Below are positions 1-5,214 of a stretch of DNA of 6,974 nucleotides, piece after piece. The notes beneath the pieces are model-generated. The model made no database searches. It was not told the DNA's origin and saw only the letters and a list, made by a program, of their open reading frames with translations. Numbering within the stretch: the stretch's first letter is position 1; every line of letters begins with the position of its first letter. The DNA comes from Rhodospirillales bacterium RIFCSPLOWO2_12_FULL_67_15 (GTDB taxonomy: Bacteria; Pseudomonadota; Alphaproteobacteria; Rhodospirillales; 2-12-FULL-67-15). The DNA is taken from NCBI GenBank assembly GCA_001830475.1, contig MIAC01000095.1:509-7482 (forward strand). The letters are read 5' to 3'. Both the position numbers and the translations under genes were made by a program.

Positions 1-1380
1 CTCAGGCCGGGAATCACATTCACCGAACTCGTCGCGAATTTGACGGTTCGGGACGGCTACGTCGGCGTGGACAAGGATTGGGTGGAGACGCGTCTGCGCC
101 GGTTCCGCGCCTTGGAGCCGGTCGAGATGTGCCTCCACGATCCCGACGGGAGCGAGCGCTGGTATTACGTGCATCACTACCGCACCCGCGACGGCGGAAT
201 CTTCCTGGTCCGCTCCGACATCACCGAACGCAAACGGGTGGAGCAGGAACTTGCGTCCGCCCGGCAGATCCTGCGCACCGCGCTCGACAGCATGATCGAC
301 GGCGTCGCGCTCTACGACAAGGACGAGCGGCTGGTGTTGTGGAACGCGAATTACACCCGAAACTTTCCCACGCTGCGCGGTATCCTCAAGCTGGGAATCA
401 CGTTTCCGGAGATCGTCAGGGTCCTCGCGGCGCAGCAGAGTTACGTCGGCGAGGACGAGGACTTCGTGGCCACGCGCCTGCGGAAATTTCGCGCGCTGGA
501 AACGACCGAGCTCCACGTCCGCGATTCCGAGGGCGTCCACTGGCTCGTCGCGCGCCACCACCGCACCCGCGACGGCGGCACCCTCTTGGTTTTGACCGAA
601 ATCACCGACCGGGTAACGGCCATGCGGGAGATCGAGCGCGCCCGCATCGCGGCCGAAGCCGCGAGCGCGGCCAAAACCAGGTTCCTCGCCTCCATGAGCC
701 ACGAATTGCGCACGCCCTTGAATGCCATCCTCGGCTTCGCCCAGATGCTCGAAATCGGCGCGGGGAAGATAACGGAGGCGAAAAATCGCGAGTACCTCGC
801 CATCGTTCTCAAGAGCGGCCAGCACCTGCTCGATCTCGTCACTCATATTCTCGATCTTGCCATGATCGAGACCCGGGAAATCGAGATGCGCGTTCTGGCG
901 CTATCGCCGTCCAAGACGGCGCAGGAATGCTTGGACATGGTCCGGGAGGAGGCGAAACAGCGCGGAGTGGAAATCATCGACCAAACCGGCGCCCTCGGGC
1001 CCGATATTCGGTTCCTGGGCGATCCGGTGCGGGCGCGCCAGGTCTTGCTCAACCTTCTTTCCAACGCGGTGAAATACAATCGCCCCGGCGGGCAAGTGAC
1101 GTTGAGTTGCGCCCGCGACGGCGACGGCAGGGTCCGCTTTACCGTCGCCGACACAGGGCTGGGAATTCCGCCGAAGCGGCACGGGGAAGTTTTTCAGCCG
1201 TTCCGGCGCCTCGGCCGCGAGGCCGGGCAAATCGAAGGCAGCGGCATCGGGCTCGCGCTCGCCCGCCAGTTGGTCGAGCGCATGGGGGGGTCGATCGGGT
1301 TCACGAGCGAGCCGGGGCAAGGCTCCACGTTCTGGTTCGATCTGCCCGAGGCCGGGAACGCGCCCGAGGAGCGGGCATGA
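1..1380 (+). CDS. PAS-PAS sensor histidine kinase, C-terminal part (5' end outside window)
   Basis: This is the output end of a two-component sensor kinase, which would autophosphorylate a histidine and pass the phosphate to an unseen response regulator. The frame is open from base 1, so the true start lies upstream; 459 residues are visible. Residues 1-80 are the end of one PAS domain (PAS_7-like, closing with RTRDGG...DITERK). Residues about 90-205 are a second, similar PAS copy (RTRDGG...EITDR). A helical linker leads to the HisKA dimerisation domain with SHELRTPLNAILGF, phospho-acceptor His234. The ATPase domain has the N box (NLLSNAVKYN, Asn355), G1 (DTGLGI, 384-389), F box (FQPF, 398-401) and G2 (GSGIGLAL, 413-420). 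All catalytic boxes look intact. No transmembrane segment or receiver domain is visible; the missing N-terminus could carry others. The signal sensed is unknown. The stop overlaps a downstream ATG as ATGA. Confidence 0.93.
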   Translation, partial: LRPGITFTELVANLTVRDGYVGVDKDWVETRLRRFRALEPVEMCLHDPDGSERWYYVHHYRTRDGGIFLVRSDITERKRVEQELASARQILRTALDSMIDGVALYDKDERLVLWNANYTRNFPTLRGILKLGITFPEIVRVLAAQQSYVGEDEDFVATRLRKFRALETTELHVRDSEGVHWLVARHHRTRDGGTLLVLTEITDRVTAMREIERARIAAEAASAAKTRFLASMSHELRTPLNAILGFAQMLEIGAGKITEAKNREYLAIVLKSGQHLLDLVTHILDLAMIETREIEMRVLALSPSKTAQECLDMVREEAKQRGVEIIDQTGALGPDIRFLGDPVRARQVLLNLLSNAVKYNRPGGQVTLSCARDGDGRVRFTVADTGLGIPPKRHGEVFQPFRRLGREAGQIEGSGIGLALARQLVERMGGSIGFTSEPGQGSTFWFDLPEAGNAPEERA

Positions 1381-1934
1381 CGGTGGACGGGCTATGTTTT
1401 GCCGCGCGCCGCGCTTTTTGTCGTCATGCCCGCGAAAGCGGGCATCCATCTGAAAACATTCATACGAACTGGACCCCCGCTTGGGCGGGGGTGACGAAAT
1501 GGGGGGCAAACGCGAGTCGGGGCTTTCGCGCCGGCCTTGCCGCGGCGGCCTGCGCGTTCATCCTCGTCGCCGCGAGCGGGGCGCGTGCCGCTACTTACGA
1601 ACTCGCGGTGTTGCAGGGCCTCGACAAGGTGACCGCGCGGATCTCGACCATCGAGGCGCCGGTCGGCGACGTGGTCCGCTTCGGCACCCTCGAGATCATC
1701 GCCCGGGTCTGCGACAAGCGCCCGCCCGAGGAGACGCCGGAAAGCGCCGCCTTTCTCGACATCTGGGAGGTGCGCCGCGGCGAGCCCCCGGCCGGCGTGT
1801 TCCGCGGCTGGATGTTCGCCTCGAGCCCGGCGCTGTCGGCGCTCGAGCACCCGGTTTACGACGTCTGGGTCTTGGACTGCCGGAACAAGGCCTCGATGCC
1901 GGCGGCGACTTCGCCTCCCGCGCGGTCGAGGTAG
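1377..1934 (+). CDS. DUF2155 family exported protein; start uncertain (1377 or 1491)
   Basis: This is a conserved alphaproteobacterial protein of unknown function, recognised from family memory by GLDKVTARIS, VGDVVRFGTLEI, CDKRPPEETPESAAFL, GWMFASSPALSALEHP and YDVWVLDC. Two cysteines (112 and 168, counted from 1377) are probably the conserved pair. A signal peptide is evident: a basic stretch, the hydrophobic core LAAAACAFILVAAS, then ARA before ATYEL, so the mature protein should be periplasmic. Two starts compete. ATG 1377 has a good GAGGAG ribosome site five bases upstream and overlaps the kinase stop as ATGA, but adds 38 residues ahead of the signal peptide, mostly encoded by a palindromic repeat. 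GTG 1491 gives a normal signal peptide and 147 residues, but lacks a clear ribosome site and sits in the repeat's terminal hairpin. The longer form is listed to cover both. The last 26 codons lie antisense to the aat 3' end. Confidence 0.8.
   Translation: MTVDGLCFAARRAFCRHARESGHPSENIHTNWTPAWAGVTKWGANASRGFRAGLAAAACAFILVAASGARAATYELAVLQGLDKVTARISTIEAPVGDVVRFGTLEIIARVCDKRPPEETPESAAFLDIWEVRRGEPPAGVFRGWMFASSPALSALEHPVYDVWVLDCRNKASMPAATSPPARSR
1421..1497. repeat. Palindromic double-hairpin repeat (REP/MITE-like), copy 1
   Basis: The element is bounded by inverted tcgtca/tgacga ends. It holds two perfect 8-bp hairpins. The first is at 1426-1445 (arms atgcccgc/gcgggcat, loop gaaa, a GNRA-type tetraloop). 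The second is at 1473-1492 (arms acccccgc/gcgggggt, loop ttgg). The spacer between them is not palindromic. It is an inverted copy of the element at 3938-4007. Elements of this general form are common in proteobacterial intergenic regions and give spurious peptides such as TPAWAGVT or SRFRGND when translated. No transposase or clear target-site duplication is visible. Confidence 0.88.
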
Positions 1935-2545
1935 AAGCGCGCCTTCGACCGGAGCGCGTCCTCGAGCATCTCCAGGTACTGGCGGCCGGGAATTTCGATC
2001 ACGCCGAAGCGGCGCAGGTGATCGGTCACGAACTGGGTATCGAGCAGCTTGAACCCGCCCGCCTTGAGCCGCTCGACCAAAAAGACCAGCGCGACCTTGC
2101 TCGCGTCGGTCGCGCGCGAGAACATGCTTTCGCCGAAGAAGGCCCCGCCGAGCGCGACGCCGTAAAGCCCGCCCACCAGCTTGCCGTTCAGCCAGACCTC
2201 GATCGAGTGGACGAAACCCATGTGGTGAAGCTGGGTGTAGGCCTTGACGATCTCGGAATTGATCCAGGTGTCGCGGCGGTTCTTCCACGCTTCGGCGCAT
2301 CCGGCGATCACCTGCTCGAAGGCGGTATTGACGCGGATCTCGAACGGGCTCTTGCGCACCACTTTCATCAGGCTGCGCGGGACGTGGAAGCGGTCCAGCG
2401 GCAGGATGCCGCGTACTTTCGGGTCGACCCAGAAGACGTGCCGGTCGTCCCGGCTCTGGGCCATGGGAAAGATGCCGGCGGCATAGGCCTTGAGCAGGAG
2501 TTCCGGGGTCAGTTTTTCGGTCACCAGGATGGCTCTTTCGATCAT
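1856..2545 (-). CDS. aat: Leucyl/phenylalanyl-tRNA-protein transferase
   Basis: This cytoplasmic enzyme moves Leu or Phe from aminoacyl-tRNA to the N-terminus of proteins that begin with Arg or Lys, marking them for ClpS/ClpAP degradation. The 229-residue product has the usual family length (E. coli about 234). Family blocks visible are AYAAGIFPMA (20-29), TWI (93-95), HSIEVW (113-118), GGLYGV (125-130), FFGESMFS (136-143) and LLDTQFVTDH (167-176). The protein begins shortly before the LTPELLLKAY motif, so it lacks the longer N-terminal leader of the E. coli enzyme, as is common in alphaproteobacteria. It starts 22 nt after the accC stop, which suggests co-transcription, although no strong ribosome site is seen. 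Its 3' end runs 79 nt into the convergent DUF2155 gene, and the C-terminal tail after about residue 205 lacks recognisable family motifs. Confidence 0.95.
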   Translation of the reverse strand: MIERAILVTEKLTPELLLKAYAAGIFPMAQSRDDRHVFWVDPKVRGILPLDRFHVPRSLMKVVRKSPFEIRVNTAFEQVIAGCAEAWKNRRDTWINSEIVKAYTQLHHMGFVHSIEVWLNGKLVGGLYGVALGGAFFGESMFSRATDASKVALVFLVERLKAGGFKLLDTQFVTDHLRRFGVIEIPGRQYLEMLEDALRSKARFYLDRAGGEVAAGIEALFRQSKTQTS

Positions 2546-2567
2546 CGTAACTTTCTGTATCGAACCC

Positions 2568-3911
2568 TTAACGCGGGCGGGCGGCGAAATCCTCCAGCCA
2601 GCGGATGTCGTACTCGCCGTCGACGAACGCCGAATCGGCGATCACGCGCCGGTGCAGCGGAATGGTCGTCTCCAGCCCGTCGATCACATACTCCTCCAGC
2701 GCCCGGCGCATGCGCATCAAGCATTCGTTGCGGTTGGCCCCGTGGACGATCAGCTTGGCGATCATGCTGTCGTAATAAGGCGGCACAGTATAGCCCGAGT
2801 AGAGCGCCGAATCCACCCGCACCCCGAGGCCGCCGGGCGCGTGATAGTCGGCGACCCGGCCCGGCGAGGGGACCAGGGTGTCGGGATTTTCCGCGTTGAT
2901 GCGGCACTCGATGGCGTGGCCGGAAAAACGGATTTCGTCCTGGGTGAAGCCGAGCGGCCGGCCGGCGGCGGCGCGGACCATCTCGCGCACCAGATCGAGG
3001 CCGCAGACCATTTCGGTCACCGGATGCTCGACCTGGAGCCGGGTGTTCATCTCGATGAAATAGAACTTCCCGTCCTCGTAGAGATACTCGACGGTGCCGA
3101 CGCTGCGGTAGCCGAGCGCGCGCAGCGCGGCGGCGCTACTCGCGCCGATGGCCTGGCGCTGATCGGCGTTGAGGCCCGGCGCGAGCGCCTCCTCGATCAG
3201 CTTCTGATGGCGGCGCTGGAGCGAGCAGTCGCGCTCGCCGAGATGAACGACGTTGCCGTGCAGGTCGGCGAGGATCTGGACCTCGATGTGGCGCGGCCGG
3301 CGCAGGTATTTTTCGAGATAGACCTCGGCGCTGCCGAAGGCGGCCTCGGCCTCGGCGCGGGCGAGCTTGAGGGCGGCGGGAAGCTCGCTCCGGTCCCGGG
3401 CCGGCTTCATGCCCCGCCCGCCGCCGCCGGCGACCGCCTTGACCAGAACCGGATAGCCGATGTCGTCGGCGGCGCGGAGGGCCTCGGCCTCGCCACCGAC
3501 CGCACCCTCGGTGCCGGGCACCACCGGCAGGCCGATGGAGCGCGCGGCGCGCTTGGCGGCGATCTTGTCGCCCATCAAGCGGATGTGCTCGGGCGCGGGG
3601 CCGATGAAGGTGAAGCCGTGCTCCTCGGTCATGGCGGCGAAATCGGCGTTTTCGGCGAGAAAGCCGTAGCCGGGATGGATGGCGTCGGCGCCGCTGATGG
3701 TCGCGGCCGAAAGGATCGCGATCTTGTTGAGATAGCTCTCGCGCGCGGGCGGCGGGCCGATGCAAATCGATTCGTCGGCGAGGCGCACGTGCATCGCGTC
3801 GGCGTCGGCGGTGGAGTGAACGGCGACGGTGCGAATCCCCATTTCGCGGCAGGCGCGCAAGATGCGCACCGCGATTTCGCCCCGGTTGGCGATCAGGACC
3901 TTGTCGAACAT
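2568..3911 (-). CDS. accC: Acetyl-CoA carboxylase, biotin carboxylase subunit
   Basis: This subunit carboxylates biotin on AccB using ATP and bicarbonate, the first half-reaction of acetyl-CoA carboxylase. The 447-residue protein aligns from memory end to end with E. coli AccC (449). Domains in order are the N-terminal biotin carboxylase domain (KVLIANRGEIAVRIL, HPGYGFLAEN), the ATP-grasp domain, and the C-terminal domain (HAIECRINAE). Expected functional residues are present: Lys116, Lys158, the glycine-rich loop AGGGGRGM (161-168), His208, His235, Lys237, Glu275, Glu287, Asn289, Arg291, Gln293, Val294, Glu295 and Arg337. Two positions look unusual: EEALAPG where most homologues have EEAP, and Pro170 just after the glycine loop. 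The ATG start gives the canonical MFDKVLIANRGE, but no good ribosome site precedes it. A palindromic repeat fills much of the 123-nt gap from accB. Confidence 0.98.
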   Translation of the reverse strand: MFDKVLIANRGEIAVRILRACREMGIRTVAVHSTADADAMHVRLADESICIGPPPARESYLNKIAILSAATISGADAIHPGYGFLAENADFAAMTEEHGFTFIGPAPEHIRLMGDKIAAKRAARSIGLPVVPGTEGAVGGEAEALRAADDIGYPVLVKAVAGGGGRGMKPARDRSELPAALKLARAEAEAAFGSAEVYLEKYLRRPRHIEVQILADLHGNVVHLGERDCSLQRRHQKLIEEALAPGLNADQRQAIGASSAAALRALGYRSVGTVEYLYEDGKFYFIEMNTRLQVEHPVTEMVCGLDLVREMVRAAAGRPLGFTQDEIRFSGHAIECRINAENPDTLVPSPGRVADYHAPGGLGVRVDSALYSGYTVPPYYDSMIAKLIVHGANRNECLMRMRRALEEYVIDGLETTIPLHRRVIADSAFVDGEYDIRWLEDFAARPR

Positions 3912-3937
3912 CTAGAATATGTTTCGTTCAGCCGAAA

Positions 3938-4007
3938 TCGTCACCCCCGCGCAAGCGGGGGTCCACGCTTTTGAAAAGCTGGATTCCCGCTTTCGCGGGA
4001 ATGACGA
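3938..4007. repeat. Palindromic double-hairpin repeat (REP/MITE-like), copy 2, in the accB-accC spacer
   Basis: The ends are the inverted repeats tcgtca (3938-3943) and tgacga (4002-4007). Two perfect 8-bp hairpins lie inside: 3943-3962 (acccccgc/gcgggggt, loop gcaa) and 3983-4002 (attcccgc/gcgggaat, loop tttc). The spacer is itself nearly palindromic (gctttt-g-aaaagc), so the whole 70-nt element could fold as a cruciform or a three-hairpin RNA. Read on the minus strand it aligns with copy 1 at 1421-1497. It sits inside the apparent acc transcript, 28 nt after the accB stop and 27 nt before the accC start. Confidence 0.9.
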
Positions 4008-4034
4008 GATGAATGCGACTAACCGCGACATGCT

Positions 4035-4558
4035 CTATTCGATCAGCACCAGCGGTTCGCCGTACTCGACCGGCGTGCCGCTGGCGACGAAAATGCGGGC
4101 GAGCTTGCCCGCGCGCGGGGCCTTGATCGGGTTGAAGACCTTCATCGCCTCGATCAGGAGCAGCGTCTGGCCTTCGCTAATCTGGTCGCCGACGCGGACG
4201 AACGGCGGCGTCGCGGGATCGGGCGAAGTGAAGACCACGCCGACCATCGGCGACTTCACCACGCCGGGAAGATCGGCGAGGGTCTCGGCCGCCTTGGCGG
4301 CGGCGGGTTCGCCCGGCGCCGCCGCCGCGTCGGCCGCAGCGGCAGGCGGGCCGGCGCCGCGGCGGCGTCGGCCGCAGCGGCAGGCGGGCCGGCGCCGCGG
4401 AGGACGACCCGCACCCGCCAGTCCGCGCCCGCGTACTCGATTTCGTCGAGGCCGGTTTCGGCGAGCAGGCGGGAAAGCTGCCGCACTCGTTCGGCGTCGA
4501 TGCCGACATCCTGGGCCTTCGCGTCCTCGGCCTTGTCGTCGCCTTTGGGCTCGGCCAT
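4035..4558 (-). pseudogene. accB: Biotin carboxyl carrier protein of acetyl-CoA carboxylase, frame-interrupted
   Basis: AccB carries the biotin that AccC carboxylates and the carboxyltransferase then uses. The start ATG 4558-4556 has GGAG six bases upstream. The N-terminal frame reads the AccB helix (ERVRQLSRLLAETGLDEIE), a strand (WRVRVVLRG) and an Ala/Pro linker, then leaves frame and stops at TGA 4258-4256 after 100 residues. The biotinyl domain continues in another frame to the stop at 4035: VKSPMVGVVF, the AccB-specific thumb (SPDPATPPF) and the biotin site EAMKVFNPIKA, whose Lys codon is 4142-4140. The shift lies in a 38-nt-period tandem repeat. Removing one unit gives a 161-residue protein with biotinyl Lys127; adding one base gives 174 residues. 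Both are normal lengths. Because accB is usually essential, this may be a sequence error, a rescued frameshift, or a split gene rather than a dead gene. It overlaps the aroQ stop. Confidence 0.9.
4313..4400. repeat. 38-nt-period tandem repeat in the accB linker, cause of the frame break
   Basis: Positions 4313-4362 match 4351-4400 at an offset of 38 nt with 48 of 50 bases identical; the mismatches are 4323/4361 and 4326/4364. The decamer ccggcgccgc occurs three times, at 4313, 4351 and 4389, so there are two full units and a partial third. Each unit encodes the linker segment GAGPPAAAADAAAAP (or its frame-shifted reading). Because 38 is not a multiple of three, the second copy is read out of frame. 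The GGCGCC-centred decamers are plausible slippage or recombination points. Confidence 0.93.
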
Positions 4559-5028
4559 CATTTTCTCCGCGCGGTTTTTTTCTTCTTTTTCCGCTCGACG
4601 AGATGCACCGCGGCCTCCACGGCGAGCTCGTAGCCCTTGGCGCCGAGGCCCATGACGATGCCGGCGGCGGCCTTGGAGACGTAGGAGGTCTCGCGGAACG
4701 CCTCGCGCCGGTGAATGTTGGAGAGATGGACCTCGATCGCCGGCAGGCCGCAGGCGAGCAGGGCGTCGAGCAGCGCGACCGAGGTGTGGGTGTAGGCGCC
4801 GGCGTTCACGATCAGGGCGTCGAACTTTTCCTTGGCCTGCTGAACCCAGTCGACCAGCTCGCCCTCGGTGTTGCTCTGGCGGAATTCGACGGTCGCGGCG
4901 TGCGCCTTGGCCCGGCGGCGGCACGCGGCCTCGATCTCGGCGAGCGTCTCGCGGCCGTAGATCCGGGGCTCGCGGCTGCCGAGCAGGTTCAGGTTGGGGC
5001 CGTTGAGGACCAGAATGCGCGCCGCCAT
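4558..5028 (-). CDS. aroQ: 3-dehydroquinate dehydratase, type II
   Basis: This enzyme dehydrates 3-dehydroquinate to 3-dehydroshikimate in the shikimate pathway; type II enzymes form dodecamers of about 150 residues. The 156-residue product shows the family motifs in order: LVLNGPNLNLLGSREP (6-21), catalytic Tyr24 on the lid loop (IYG), RQSNTEGELVDW (50-61), VNAGAYTHTS (74-83, with Asn75 and His81), EVHLSNIHRREAFR (99-112, with catalytic His101) and SKAAAGIVMGLGAKGY. ATG 5028 is chosen because family homology begins immediately after it; the frame stays open far upstream only as a shadow of the divergent gene. An AAGG lies seven bases upstream of the start. The C-terminus is an unusual lysine tail (ERKKKKKTARRK) encoded by A-rich DNA containing a run of seven A. 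The stop is fused to the accB start region as ATGATGG. It is the first gene of the aroQ-accB-accC-aat cluster. Confidence 0.97.
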   Translation of the reverse strand: MAARILVLNGPNLNLLGSREPRIYGRETLAEIEAACRRRAKAHAATVEFRQSNTEGELVDWVQQAKEKFDALIVNAGAYTHTSVALLDALLACGLPAIEVHLSNIHRREAFRETSYVSKAAAGIVMGLGAKGYELAVEAAVHLVERKKKKKTARRK

Positions 5029-5058
5029 GACGACCTTTTTCGGACCGGTGGAAGCCGC

Positions 5059-5089
5059 GTTATACCACGCGCGCCGCAACCGGGAACAA
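5059..5089 (-). promoter_or_regulatory. Candidate sigma-70-type promoter for aroQ-accB-accC-aat
   Basis: On the minus strand a TATAAC box (5064-5059) is preceded by TG two bases upstream (TGGTATAAC) and by TTGTTC (5089-5084) with a 19-nt spacer. Transcription would begin near 5052, leaving a leader of about 24 nt before the aroQ ATG. The -10 match is good; the -35 match is moderate and the spacer is long. It lies in the only intergenic gap upstream of the cluster. This is a pattern match only. Confidence 0.4.
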
Positions 5090-5106
5090 CCCGATTTCCG
5101 CCCCCG

Positions 5107-5135
5107 TTGCATGGCTCGGGCGCGGGGCTCATACT
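5107..5135 (+). promoter_or_regulatory. Weak candidate promoter for the ABC importer operon
   Basis: TTGCAT (5107-5112) and CATACT (5130-5135) are separated by exactly 17 nt, about 80 nt ahead of the substrate-binding protein start. Each hexamer matches the sigma-70 consensus only partly (3/6 and 4/6), so the right spacing is the main support. The remaining leader (5136-5214) shows no clear riboswitch or operator. Confidence 0.25.
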
Positions 5136-5214
5136 TGTTAATGTGGTCGGGATGTTTTGACCCCATTCCGAAGCGGCCCGCGTCCGGGCGACCCCAATCA
5201 CAGGAGACATTCCG

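Noticed and set aside
1481..2899. A plus-strand frame of 472 codons covering the DUF2155 gene and antisense to aat
   Set aside because: It conflicts with both genes, and its arginine-rich and histidine-rich composition without motifs marks it as a shadow.
2490..3974. A long plus-strand reading frame (494 codons) opposite accC and part of aat
   Set aside because: It is antisense to clear accC codons, has a low-complexity Gly/Ala/Asp/Val composition typical of a GC-rich shadow frame, and shows no recognisable domain.
1421..4007. Insertion sequence or composite transposon bounded by the two inverted elements
   Set aside because: The DNA between them is ordinary core genes (DUF2155, aat, accC) with no transposase, and the elements are far shorter than IS ends; dispersed REP/MITE-like copies explain them better.
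4313..4400. CRISPR-like array in accB
   Set aside because: The period-38 copies are directly adjacent without unique spacers and encode the Ala/Pro linker.
3919..5160. A plus-strand frame of 413 codons across the accB and aroQ region
   Set aside because: It is antisense to AccB biotinyl and AroQ motifs, and its N-terminus (TPAQAGVHA...SRFRGND) is the translated palindromic repeat.
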